The notes: generated from the sequence alone by a model not told the origin. Shown: positions 21,960 to 33,394, counted from the stretch's first letter. The stretch is 64,000 nt of DNA from Fragilaria crotonensis (GCA_022925895.1 JAKSYS010000083.1:1-64000), one strand, 5' to 3'. Program-made: numbers and translations.

Positions 21960-22546
21960 TCCTCTTTCCTACCAAATTAAAGAACTGCAGGATTACTCGC
22001 CTCTCATTCAGGTAGGACCGCTGGGGCATGGTGCTGTATCAAATGGTATGGAGGAGTATTGATTAAATTGATAACAAGCAGCACCAGCAGCATGGTGTCA
22101 AAAGACGATACTACTGCTAGATGTGGAGTGCTGGTACTACGACTAGTACACCAGCAATCACTTTAGTCTATTGGGTCATTTGTTTCGGTGTTTTAGAGTT
22201 TAGTGTTTCAGCTTTCAGGCTTGTATGCGTAGTGTTGATATGTTGACGCATTTGTAAAATGTTGACCATTTTTTTGTTTTCTTTTTTTTCCATTTAAGGA
22301 CAATCCTAAGCAACAAAAATGTATGTTCGACTGTCGATCCGAGGATTCTGGATTCCCATGGTTTGACCAATTGGATTACGTTTGGATAACTTGAATTCTA
22401 CTATCAGCATACCTGGTAAAAGTACCGGACTCTCCTAGTAGTAGTAGTCGTACAAGGAGTAGTATAGTGGAGATCAAATATATCATGGATGTATGTTTGC
22501 ATATCTATTTATTTGTTTAAAGTTTAAATTCGAAACAAAACCCACC
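21960..22546. other. Intergenic, nothing recognised
   Basis: About 590 bases between the large transposon and the gag-like remnant. It contains several short GTAC/AGTA-rich stretches (22080-22150, 22410-22460) and a T-rich run near 22265-22290. Confidence 0.4.
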
Positions 22547-22991
22547 ATGGATATTTGGGATGACGACTACATTGCCGAAGCAGTGTTGTTGATTATGCAG
22601 GATTCTGACACTACTGACACCTCTGACTCTGACAGTGATTCTGACTTTGACACTGACTCCTCTGACGATGAGGATGAGTATGAAGCACTTATAACTTCTT
22701 ACTATGCTTGGCGTATTAGATATCTGAATGGAATGGCGCCAAATGGACCAGTCGGCGTCATTGCGACCGAACCAAAGACCAAGATAGTCAATGGCAAGCT
22801 GTATCATTTCTGCATGAACCATAACAAAGGAAGGGGGGGCGTGGGTGGTTCATCACCCTACGAAATGCAAGAACCCGCGCCACAAACCTGAAGAACCCGA
22901 GACCGAACATCAAGGCACGAAACGCTCACTCGCAATGGCTTTCGAAGCCGAACAGGACGCAGCTGCCGACGATTTCTCCGACGAGGAATAG
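22547..22991 (+). pseudogene. Small gag-like protein with a Cys/His zinc motif (retrotransposon remnant?), one frame break
   Basis: The ATG at 22547 begins an acidic protein with Ser/Asp dipeptide repeats (SDSDSDSDFD). The C-terminal half has KIVNGKLYHFCMNHNKG. One base too many in the G7 run at 22833-22839 breaks the frame; in the next frame AWVVHHPTKCKNPRHKPEEP follows, ending at 22991. Corrected length is 147 residues. The pattern C-x2-H-x(about 12)-H-x4-C after a KxVNGKxYHxC lead resembles a zinc motif seen in gag proteins of algal retrotransposons. No protease, integrase or reverse transcriptase lies downstream, so this is a remnant or a captured fragment. Function uncertain. Confidence 0.45.
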
Positions 22992-23425
22992 GAAATAGGC
23001 CAAGACGATGTATGCAGTTCCTCGAGAGGAGGTTGAATCTCAAATGACAACAGCAAAGTCGCAAATTGGATGTTCCAGGGTACCAATCCATTCGGACCGA
23101 GCGACTCCTCGCGTCCCAAAATCACTCCGATGAAACGACCACTGACATGTCATGTGGCGATGATGCGATATACTATTACCGTAGCATAGTCTATTTCCTC
23201 CAGAACACTAGAACGACTACAACGTACATTTTTTCCTGGTGTTGTGTAACGTACAGCATGTGGCGCGCTCCAATCTAACCAACGTAAGGATTGGTGCGTG
23301 AGTCGCCCCTTTGCTTTCAGCGAACACTTAAATATTCTCGACGGCCAGGAGCAAAGCGTGATTTTGCGAATTAGCATTGTTCATTTACAGCGTTATCATA
23401 GCACATGCGCGGTTCACCACCAACC
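22992..23425. other. Intergenic, nothing recognised
   Basis: Spacer downstream of the PNGase gene (minus) and the gag-like remnant (plus). No gene or structured repeat seen. Confidence 0.4.
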
Positions 23426-24952
23426 CTAATAGGAGGCGGCGGTCAAGTTAGTAATCCTTTGTCGCAGCAGCTCGGCGGTGGATGCAAGGACGGCGTCGAA
23501 TTCTGTTGTCGATTCCTCTCGCCTTTGATTGATGGTCTTAATGTCATGACTGGTGTATTTTTTCGTTAAATCTTCAATGGCAGGAAACCGATTTGGTTTC
23601 ATTTCCTTCGTGTTTGGCGGCGCGTAAAAGCCAAGAATATATGTTTGTTGTTTCCCCCATTCCTCGTACAGCAGTGGTTTGTCGACGGCAGCTTCGCATG
23701 GGTCAAGATGAATCCATTGATTGTTGTCAAGCAATATCTCAGTCCATACGTGGTCGGCCCAATCGACAATCCATCGGGCTTCGTGACCGAGACTAGAGAG
23801 CATACGATACAGGAGCATGGAGTATTCGCCGCATCGTCCTTGGCGTTTGTCGAGGACGGCCTGAGCCTTGTTGAATCGAGGGAAGCGAGTAAACGATTGA
23901 CACTTATGACATTGGTATAGCTCGGTGCGTCCCGCTTTGCCAGATATCTCGTCCTCAGAAGGGAAAACATATCCGAGGAAACTGCCCTCGTCATTCTCGT
24001 CGTTGTCCTTGCGAGCGTCCTCCTTGTAGGAACTGCCGCACGATCCGCATCGATCATAGTAGTAAGGGTATTGTGATCGAAACCATTCAAGAAAGTGTTG
24101 TAGAATGCGATACTGTTCGACTCGACCTTGTTGGTGAAACGACGTGGCGATCAATTGATTCGTTTCGTTGTTGCCGTATTCACGAAACAGCCAGTTCTTG
24201 AGCGATTCCTTCGTTTCTTCTTTTTCGTCAACCAAGATACCATAAAAGCGATCGGCATAAAGATGTAGCAGGTCGCGGAATCCACCTCGTTTCTCTTTCG
24301 GCTTGTCGGCGTCGTCGCCGCGATGTTTGTCACTGTCGTAGACAGTCATGAGCTCGGTGCGATCGCACAACAATTGTCGTGTTTTCCACTTTTCTCGCAA
24401 AGACTCTCGAACCGTTGGTGAGTTCTCCATTTCCTCTTCAAATATAAGCTCCGTCTTGGCTGGTCGACCCAAAGTATAGTTGATCCACGCTTCAAAGCGT
24501 CGCCTGGAAACGTTGAGGCCGGAATACGTTTCTTTAGATTTTGGATCCTTGTAGGATAGCAGCATCGATTTTCTTCGCTTTTTCTTCTTTTTATCTTCGT
24601 CAAGCTCTTCTGCTTTGTCGTCTTCATTGACTTTCGCCATCATGGCCTCGGAATTAAGCTTTAAATGTACGCTCTGCTGGAGTGTTGTCATGGTTGTTGT
24701 TGTGATGCTGGCGTCCTCCGCCGTGGACAACAAGGACGTCGATCGTCGTTGCGTCCACGCCAACCACAACGGAACAGACATTATTCCCGGACGTGAACGA
24801 GGATTGTATTCCAACGTGACATTCCTGTCTCGATGAATCATCGTCCGTCGATTCATCCGTTGGACCAAGTGGGAGAATGGCATGGCACGGGTGGTTGCTG
24901 TTCGTGTCAACGCACCGATAAGGAATAATGAAATTCGCAAAAGAGTCTTCAT
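23426..24952 (-). CDS. Peptide:N-glycanase (transglutaminase-fold), with N-terminal signal-like segment
   Basis: An intact 508-residue frame. The transglutaminase-fold triad is visible: Cys374 in QGRCGEYSML, His401 in DWADHVWTE and Asp417 in WIHLDPCE. Upstream, CGSC (302-305) and CHKC (348-351) are the two CxxC pairs that bind zinc in PNGase. These are hallmarks of PNG1/NGLY1, which removes N-glycans from misfolded glycoproteins exported from the ER. The family is normally cytosolic. Here the protein starts with MKTLLRISLFLIGALTRTATTRA, which looks like a cleavable signal peptide, and residues 110-130 are Lys-rich. The N-terminus suggests the ER or a membrane-bound location, unless the true start is internal (for example Met24 or Met33). 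No PUB or C-terminal sugar-binding domain is evident. Confidence 0.85.
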   Translation of the reverse strand: MKTLLRISLFLIGALTRTATTRAMPFSHLVQRMNRRTMIHRDRNVTLEYNPRSRPGIMSVPLWLAWTQRRSTSLLSTAEDASITTTTMTTLQQSVHLKLNSEAMMAKVNEDDKAEELDEDKKKKKRRKSMLLSYKDPKSKETYSGLNVSRRRFEAWINYTLGRPAKTELIFEEEMENSPTVRESLREKWKTRQLLCDRTELMTVYDSDKHRGDDADKPKEKRGGFRDLLHLYADRFYGILVDEKEETKESLKNWLFREYGNNETNQLIATSFHQQGRVEQYRILQHFLEWFRSQYPYYYDRCGSCGSSYKEDARKDNDENDEGSFLGYVFPSEDEISGKAGRTELYQCHKCQSFTRFPRFNKAQAVLDKRQGRCGEYSMLLYRMLSSLGHEARWIVDWADHVWTEILLDNNQWIHLDPCEAAVDKPLLYEEWGKQQTYILGFYAPPNTKEMKPNRFPAIEDLTKKYTSHDIKTINQRREESTTEFDAVLASTAELLRQRITNLTAASY

Positions 24953-25517
24953 TTTTTAAGTTACTAAGGCCATTCGTTGGATTCTTGGTAATGGAGGAGC
25001 TTGGATTGTCAACAGAAACAAGTGAAAATGTCAACCTCTGAAGCGTTGAAATCAGGATCGTTGAAGGTTGAAGGGAGAACAGTGCATATGCGGCATGCAA
25101 CGTGCAGAATGCTATGGGTGTCGGAATTGACCAAAAGAACATCACGAATTTCGGCAGGCCAGGCTGACCCGGAGCGGAACTGCCTATCCCAGAAGATCAG
25201 AAGATATTGCACATTGCACACAATGAGACGCAATGACGGGTGACGGAAATACGCTATGACATGTGAAACTCGCTACTACAGTACTTGCCAGTACCGGTGT
25301 GGTATAATAATCCAGTACAAGTATCGTAAAATGCATTAGTACCATGTACCGGCCCCTTCTATCGTTGCATATGCCCCCTTGTTAAGCGCTAAGGTCACGA
25401 AGCTATATCCACGGTCGTCGATAGGGCAATGCCAACATCGTAACTAGGAAGTACTTGTACTACCGGTAGTAGTTCTCCTGCAGACTGTTGATAACACAAT
25501 ATTAATATTTGTGAAGT
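24953..25517. other. Intergenic promoter region of the PNGase gene
   Basis: Spacer between the two minus-strand genes. GTAC/AGTACT motifs are dense from about 25275 to 25475. No gene recognised. Confidence 0.45.
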
Positions 25518-27643
25518 TTAACTTGAAAGACCCAGCATCTTGGATCTTCCTGACACTTCGTACTTTCCATACTTTTTCCACTTTTCAGCGGCTTTAACAG
25601 CCTCCTTTGGTTCCGGAAGACGGTGCCAAATGTTCAAGTCCTTTAGTTGTACCGGTACTCCTAACTTGCCTTCACTGTTCGCCACCTGTTGTCCATCATC
25701 AGCACCATTGATGCCAACATTGCCGCATTGATGCAAGGTCCCATCGAGTCCAACAATCAATGCATGGACGTAGCCACATTCAACATCAATGGCCTTGATC
25801 GGAGCACCAGACTTTGGGTTTGTCAGTTGGACGTGTCGGGGGATGTTCACTATGCCACTGGTTTCTCCCAACCCAATACGACCTCCGTCAGCTTTACCCC
25901 AAGAGTAAACCTTACCGTCCGTCGCCACAGCCATGCTCATGTCAACACCAGCGCTGATTTGCATTATTTTAATGTTCTCATTCACTGCATGGAAACATAA
26001 GGATTAGCAATGAACGAGGTCATTAAATTGTCAGCACACAATGCGATCGTTCGCAGACTCACCAAACTCCATCACTTTCATGGGATACATGTGAGAGCAG
26101 TTGTCTCCGTGACCGAGCGCCCGGTGACTCCAGAGCCGCACGTGTAAACGCCACCGCTATCGTCCAAAAGAATGGTGTGGCGATGTCCAGCACTGGCTCC
26201 CACAATCTTAACACCTTGCAATGAGTCAATCAGTTTGGGAATGCATTGGTCGCTAGCATCGTCCAAGGTCATGTTGATCATGTCCAGGTGTTCTTGGAGA
26301 GCTTCTTGTTCACGCATTTCGCGGACAGCCGCCAAATCTTCGACACGCGGTGCCGCTGCCACAGCTCCCTCAAATCCAACATCATCGTCCAAGTCTCCAC
26401 CGGCCAAGTTCGTGTCTGGGTCATGCTCATAAGGAGTGAACGACCGACCCAAAACGCCATACCGACCAAAGCCCATGGACCAAACTTCTCCCTCCTCCGT
26501 GATTGCCAGAGTATGTCGGCACCCACATGCCACAGATAAGACACACTCATCTTCCAATCCACCTTTCTCGACTTGTTTCGGACTCACTTGCGGTCGTTTG
26601 TCGGCATGTCCTAGCATTCCTAAAAATCCGTCGCCGAACGTGAAGAGGTCACCATCGGAATTGACTGCTGCCGAGTGAATTTCTCCCGCAGACACGCACG
26701 TTATACGCATCCCATTAAAGAATGAAATGTAGGTCGGCTTGATGTAATCTGGAAGTTGCTTGGCTCCGCTGTAACCATGTCCCAGTTGTCCATAGCTGCC
26801 ATTTCCACAACTCAAGACACGCCCGGTGTCTGTCAAAAAGAGGGAATGTGCCACTCGGACAAGACCACCGCCCGCCGAGACTTGTACCACACGGACGCCG
26901 TATCCCAAACTTCCAAAGAGACGTTCAGGGTGCGCAACATCATCGCGATGGCCCGTACCAAGCTGACCGCGACGGCCAACGCCCCAGGCGGCAGCTCCGC
27001 TTCCACCGGGTCCAGACAGGGTGCCATCACCTCCAATCCGAGTGACAGAATGTTCAGGAGAGCACGAGGCGAATCGACCATTGATGCAAGTGGGGAGTTC
27101 AATCGGCTTTTTTGGGTTGCCAGTTTTCAAGTGGCAGTAGCCACGTACACCTTCTTCCAAAAATCTCGCGTACCCGATGAACTCATCGCAATCACCTCGT
27201 CCTTGAGACTTTTTCTGTTTACGGGTGACGACTCGTTTCGTATCACCACCTCCATACGATGCCTCCACAATGGCCCGTGCCTCCGTCTGGTCAGGACACA
27301 AGCTCGTGTGCCTCAATCGGTCCGCAATGTAGTCGAGTCGCGCCTCGGCGAGAGCATAATTCCATGTTTGGCATGTGGAAATCACACATCCCAACTCCCT
27401 TGCGGACAAGAAGGTCCAAATTTGTCTGACGGCCACTTCTGGAAGATCAAGAATCCAACATGTACCGTCACTGCCGCTGCTTTTGTTCGCATTGGCGTCG
27501 GCCAAGGCAGCTTTCCGTGCGGCTTCGGCCGCATCGGCACGTGCCTTTTCCTCTTCCTTGGCTCTCTTTTTGGCCTCTCGTTCTTCCTTCTTGCGGGCCG
27601 CCGCCAGTTGGCGTTCAGCCTTTTCTTCTGCGGATCGTGCCAT
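25518..27643 (-). CDS. F-box / RCC1-repeat protein, two exons, one frame break
   Basis: Exon 1 is 27643-26063, the intron is 26062-25985 (GTGAGT...GCAG, 78 bases) and exon 2 is 25984-25518. The N-terminus is a charged Ala/Lys/Glu helix (residues 1-50), followed by an F-box-like segment ([17 protein letters not shown], 63-100) and RCC1 blades such as [52 protein letters not shown] and [14 protein letters not shown]. One base is missing in the GGG/CCC run at 26120-26122: the frame reads VTGRSV and stops, while the shifted frame reads [13 protein letters not shown], as expected of an RCC1 blade, and leads into the donor site. The corrected protein has 682 residues. F-box plus RCC1 suggests a substrate-recognition subunit of an SCF ubiquitin ligase; the target is unknown. 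Confidence 0.84.
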
Positions 27644-28334
27644 TTTTCTTGTGTCTTTTGAGATTTACTATCTAATGTTGTGATGGTTGTTCGACTTTGG
27701 CAGTGCCTACAGTGAAGGCAGATTCGAAGCGAACTATGTGCACGGAATCTCGTTGGGGTGTGTTTCGTGGACGACATCCATTCCTTTTTCCGTACTCACA
27801 TTTCAGTGTTTCCTATCCTCGTGTGTCGTGTGCGCCTGTCCTTCCTACTCGGAGTCGTATATGCCAAAACTTGATGGAGGTGCACCCGTACGTGGAAAAA
27901 TATGGTACCTTGTACTTGTACACTGGAAGAGAACAAATGATAGAGTGCATTGTGGACTCCAGTTTATGTTGTACTGTACTCGAAGTACGTTGTACCTATG
28001 GCATCGAGTATAAGCGTACGGGGCAAAAGAACTTCAGTACTGTAGTACCAGGTACCGTCGTACAACAGTACTGGCGTACTCGACAGTGGACTCTTGCAGT
28101 GCAATCCATCCTATTGTGAAAGTATGGGTTTTTAATGCAATACTTTATACCACCACGTAGGGAGGCGGTAATGAGTGCTGTACATGTAATTAACACGAGA
28201 TACGCTTGCTAGAATACGCTGAGTTGTTTACTGTCATGTTTTTCGCTAGTATGATGTTCGACAAGTACAGACATGTGTATACAGATCCATGCGGATCACA
28301 TGTCATGTCGCTTCCAACATGTAAATATTTAAAA
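27644..28334. other. Intergenic, GTAC island
   Basis: Upstream of the F-box/RCC1 gene and downstream of the Crypton. GTAC palindromes are dense from about 27970 to 28080, with AGTACTGTAGTACCAGGTAC-type runs. No gene recognised. Confidence 0.45.
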
Positions 28335-30579
28335 CTAAATTCTGAGATTGGGATTCAGGGTCCCATCGTTCTTTTGCTTTCTGATTCTGTTGATGATTAT
28401 TGTGACACTTGTCTGGTGTCCATAGATAGCATAAATGCTATCAATTGCTGCATCTGCAGTCATTCCACCACGCACTAAACCCGAAATAATCCGCCAAATC
28501 ACGAGTCGGCGGTGGTACTTGTACTTGCTCTTTCCACCCCTTTCCCTGCTAGTAAACAACCGAGCTGCCTTCCTCCTCCAATTCCGACTTGGTACTCCTG
28601 CCACAGTTCGAACAAATTGCGAGTTGGGCTCAGAACTGCTGGAGCTGCGCCCACTCCATTGAGTGTGGCGACCGCATCGACAGCCATGTCGTCATCATTG
28701 CCGCCCGTCGCCCTCGTCCTCCCTGTGCCACTGTACCCACGGGACCCCGTAAACCTGGTTGCAACGCGATCCTCCTGATGTTTGTATTCACCATAGTAAA
28801 GCCTTTGCGCGTTTCGACCCTATCAGCCATTTGGTTTGATCGCAACTCTTGAATCTCGCGCCGAATCTGACTCGCCAATGACTGAACTGCCAACAACTGC
28901 GCTGCTAATCCGCCAGCTGTTGATGCCATACCTCCTACCCCCCTTCCGCCAGTGCCACCGTTTGCAATACCAACGACTCCTCCCATTCCATCCACAACAC
29001 TTCCATTTTCATCAAGAGAAGGAATGATATCAATATTCACACAACCCTCGTCGCCCGTAATCACCACTGGCACTCTCTTTATAGGATTGTAAAAAGGACT
29101 GTTGCAATCGATTCCAGGATGCAAAGCCGATACGATTTCATTCCACTCAAGTCGAATCTGATCCTTAATGACCGTTGGAACGATCTCGTTTGCCGCATCA
29201 TAAGGTGAGTAAATCATCCAAAGCATTGCCTTACCAAGCACAAGCGACGCATCCTCTGACAACACCTTTCGAATATTTGGAACGACGTTGCTGAGGATGA
29301 AAGTCTTAAGCACAGGTGTCAACCCGGCGTCTCCAGCGCCAGCACCAACACCAGTAGTCGTCGCCAACAACTCATCAGGGAATAGGTAATAGCACGGACC
29401 GCCAATACACAACTTATCAGCAACCTTCGCGTCAGGAAAGGGCAATTCGACATCATCGTAAACATCTGAAACCCGCTTTGCCAACTTCCAGCGCCCGCGA
29501 ATGTCCTTATCATCCTTGTTTATTCCAGACCGTCGCACATGCGTTGACGCGAACTTACGAATTGAATGACTTCCCAATTTATCGTCGACAACACCACCAG
29601 CGAATTCGTCCATTCTGAATATTTTAGTAAAAGCATTGCCTGCAATCTCTTTTGATTTCTTACCTCCAGCAGGGACAGTGTTGTCGTTAGTAAAAGCAAA
29701 CACATAGGGGGAAAGCAAAGCATTTGGATTCGATCGAGCATGTAACTCCAACCACAAAGAGAGACAAGTGAGTACACAATATGTCGTATCCATTGCACCC
29801 AACACAATCTGCCACGGAGCATCTCGTTCCTCGGATACATTTTTCGACCAATTCATACGTGTCTTCAAAGCATTGGGATAAAAATCGTGAACCTGGATAT
29901 TTTCAATCAACACCTGTGTCGTATCGTCGATGCGGCCAATCATGTGAAACTGAAATTTTGTTAGACAGCTCAAACCATACTTCCATAGAAAGCTAGCATT
30001 GTTGCTCTGAAATATATGCTGCATCTTCTGAAACTCTTCTCGTGTTAGTGGACGTTTGACCTTTGAAGCCTTACCCTGCTTCCGGACCTCCTTTTTCTTC
30101 ACACGCCTGATAAGACTGTTCACTTCAATCGATCGTGTAGGATTCCCTTCGTTACGGCCCGACACCCATGCAGTCAAACGATCAGGCATAAAGAATGAAA
30201 GGGCCTTCTTCCAAAGCTCAAGGGAACTACTACGGCACTCTGTTGGGTTTGCATCTAAAGGAGGGTCAGGGTCATCGAAGGTTTTCACATTCATCCAAGC
30301 AACTACATCATCAGGTGTCAGAGCTCGCAATTCACCCTTTGTGTACTGGCGTTCCTTCCCATAATCAACTCCGTGGAAAAATGACATCAAACTGTCAAGG
30401 GAGGACTTGTAATCCAGTGCCACACCCTGAAGGGGTGGCACGGTGCTCGCAGCGAGTTCGTCATCGTCAGCGTAGGACACCATTTTTTGTGATCGACTCG
30501 TGTTCTCTGATCTTGTACGAAGAAATGCAAATTCTGACACACAGTCTGCTGGTGCTGGTGGATACCATATGGCATACAT
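28335..30579 (-). mobile_element. Crypton-like element: single tyrosine-recombinase gene, two frame breaks near the C-terminus
   Basis: The main frame is 30579-28630; the first ATG is at 30579 and a second likely start is MVSYADDDEL at 30483. The recombinase core has a helical N-terminal region (RPLTREEFQKMQHIF), then LGSHSIRKFASTHVRRSG, matching the HxxR box, then GRWK and VSDVYDD, where the catalytic Tyr is expected. GGPCYYLFPDEL follows. Two single-base losses (CCC at 28704-28706, and about 28570-28580) shift the frame; corrected, the protein continues with a DNA-binding-like end (NLFELWQEYQVGIGG, RKAARLFT, KYHRRLVIW) to 28335, 748 residues in all. The latter resembles the GCR1_C-type domain of Cryptons. 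Cryptons move by recombinase-catalysed integration and leave no inverted repeats; none are seen here. Confidence 0.75.
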
Positions 30580-31061
30580 ACGTTTACCACGTACTGCGCA
30601 CCTCTCTGCCTCATCTTAAAGAGTGGTACAAGTGGTACTAAGGGGCTGTGAAACTCTACCGAGGGTACCACTTAGTGGTACAAGATACCTAATTCAAGTG
30701 TTAGTATAAAACCACGTGACCTACTGCAAAATACCCTACATTTTGAAATGGTATGCCAAACGTATGCTGAAAGTACGCATACGACACTTGTACACCTGGC
30801 CACGAGAAAATACCATTGTAGTGGTATTTCAGGGATAATGTACGGGTAGCCCGTGCCAGCGCACTCAAACTTCCATCCGACAACGAATCTAGCGACAAAA
30901 CCGAAGAACGACACCCATGGCACATGATTCTCATCGATTTCTCAGTGCATTTCCGCAGAGTTGACATGCTTCGACTTTGTTGATTCACCAGAGACGAACA
31001 ATCATTAGTCCGTCATCCGTTTTATTTGATTTCATTCATAGGTCATCCCAAGTCACTACAG
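30580..31061. other. Intergenic, divergent spacer
   Basis: Between the Crypton recombinase (minus) and POLH (plus). It contains a GGTACAAGTGGTACTAAGG-type cluster near 30625-30690. No gene recognised. Confidence 0.45.
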
Positions 31062-33394
31062 ATGCAGGGAAATGAAGATTACGATCGTCGTGTCGTTCTG
31101 CATTTTGATGTCGATGCCATGTACGTGGCGTGCGAACGAGAGTTGAACCCTGACTTGCGAGGTGTTCCCGTTGGTGTATGCCAGTAAGTGAAACGGATCC
31201 GGTTCATGATGATCGGCTTCATCGTGTAATGTGTTGTTGTTCTTGTCAACTTGTCATTGTTCTGGATTCGGTTGTCATCGTTAACAATATGCGGAGATCA
31301 CAATGCAAGCGTCACTAACTCGTGATTGTAAACCATGCAATCTCCCTCTAAGATACAATCCTTTCGGAAAATTGCAAGAAACGAGTGCTAATGACGTTGA
31401 TCGACGCGTCATCATCCGGAATGGGACCATTCAATGTCACGACGACGCCAACGGGTCCTTGATAGCCGTCTCGTACGAAGCACGAGCTGCGGGAGTCAAA
31501 CGCAACGATCGAGGATTGGATGCAAGAATCAAGTGTCCCACCCTCACGATTGTTCAGGTTCCAGTCAAACGTGGCAAGGCAGATTTGTCGCTCTATCGGA
31601 GTGCCAGTGATCGAGTCTTTCAAGTACTCATTGATTCTATCGTCCAGTCCAAGTCGAATAATCCTACTCCGAGTTTAGTACAGGTAGAAATCGCCTCAAT
31701 CGATGAAGTCTATCTGGATGTCACCGACCTGTGCCAATTCATTTTGAACGATCAACACCATGATTGGGATTGCATCATATCAGTGGCCTCCAGTGTCACA
31801 ACGGTGGGTGGCATTGAGACCATGACCCAGGCGGCACATGTTGCCAATGCTCTCAAGAAGGATGAAGTGCGGAAGGGGTCAGCATGGCAAATCCGCGACA
31901 CCACGACCACACTGGATCCAGGTAGTTTGGAATGGTGGAATCGACGTCGAGAGGGATGGAACAATGGAGAACAAATGTTGGCCGTGGGGGCCTACTTGGC
32001 GGCAAGGGCTCGTGCGGCCATTCTAGATGCCTTTGAAGGTGTCTATACTCTCTCTGGAGGAATATCGTCCAATAAGACACTTGCCAAACTAGCGTCGGGA
32101 TTGAAAAAGCCGAATCGACAAACGCTGATACATCGAGGCAACCCAGTGGCTCTCGAGAACTATTTTATCCCCTTCCGTTGGATCGAATTCGTGGATTAGG
32201 GGTAAGCTGGGTGTCATGGTCGGTGAGAAATTGAATGTCACAACGCTGGGCCAATTGGCCCAAGTTTCCCTTGTGACGTTGACCAGTACCTTCTCAGACG
32301 ACATGGCAAGGTTTCTCTATGATATCGGAAGGGGTATTTGCCGGGATGCCGTGACGACACGGACTAAACCGAAGAGTATTTCCTGCGGCAAAACTTTTCG
32401 TGGCAAGTTGGCCATTACGGATTCTGAAAGGTTAAGAAAGTGGACCGAAGAGCTTTGTGAGGGCTTGTTGGAACGAGTCTCGGCTGATCGAGACCAACAC
32501 AATCGAATGCCGAAATTGTTAATGACAAGTATACATTTCAACTCGTCGGATAGTCATGTGTCCAAATCTGGCATGGCTCCGAGAAGTCTGGAATCCTTTT
32601 CCAAAGTTTGCGTCGATCTGATGGAAAAGCTAGCTGCTACGAAACCGGACACCCCTATTATTGGACTTACGGTTGCTGCAACCACCTTTGTGGATGTCGC
32701 CAAGGGGTCTGCCTCGATCACTGCAGCCTTCAATCGCACGGTTGCATCTGATAGTATCGGCTTAAGCAATGTATGCAATCCCCCAATGTCTGACCATGAA
32801 TCGAAACGAAGTGTCAAGCCAGCATCGGCCATGGATCAATGGCTGCAAAGTCAGAGCGCTGTCGACGAGAAGAAGGCGACGGACTGCAGAACAGTTTTCT
32901 CGAGCGTTGTCTCGCAAAAGGCAGATCGTCCAGGAGGGACGATACAGCGATTTCTGTCAAATCATTCTTTGACATCGCCCAGTAATGACTTGATGTGCGC
33001 TGATCAAGACATTGACCCGGAAGTCTGGAGGGAGTTACCGGAGGACGTTCGAATATCCTTGCAAAAGGAATGGGAAGCGATACCGCGGCGTCCGCTGCAA
33101 GCACGCCCGTCTGTTGCTTCGATAGCCAAGCGAACGTCACAAGCGAACTTCACGACAGCGCACGACATTGATCCAGAAGTTTGGAATGAGCTCCGGAGGA
33201 AATTCGATCATCGCTGCGCCGAGAGTTTGGAAAACAATCCAAGAAGGCTAGAACAGGGATTGCGTCTTTTTTCGTTCCTACCGAACGATGATGGATCATG
33301 TAATCGTTGTTTTGGAGCATTCGTTAAGAATATGAAGCGTAACAGGTTGGAGTACAAGTACTCCATTTACCACATTCCGCCTGTCGAATGGTGA
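31062..33394 (+). CDS. POLH: DNA polymerase eta (Y-family, Rad30), two exons, two frame breaks
   Basis: Exon 1 is 31062-31183 and carries VVLHFDVDAMYVACERELNP. The intron is 31184-31352 (GTAAGT...CTAAG, 169 bases). Exon 2 opens in frame with YNPFGKLQE, then SLIAVSYEARAAGVKRN, ASIDEVYLDVT (catalytic Asp-Glu) and SGGISSNKTLAKLASGLKKPNRQTLI. One C is missing at 32169-32172 and one G at 32199-32202. Across them the three frames spell LPLDRIRGLG and GKLGVM, the conserved helix-hairpin-helix region, which rules out an intron there. The corrected length is 721 residues. The C-terminus has a PIP-like GTIQRFLSNH and two ubiquitin-binding motifs (IDPEVWRELPEDVR and IDPEVWNELRRKF). Pol eta bypasses UV lesions at stalled, ubiquitinated PCNA. 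The motif set fits eta better than iota or kappa. Confidence 0.86.

Noticed and set aside
32169-32202. An intron separating the two halves of Pol eta
   Set aside because: The sequence across both breaks encodes the conserved LPLDRIRGLG-GKLG segment in successive frames, so it must be exon; single-base losses explain it.
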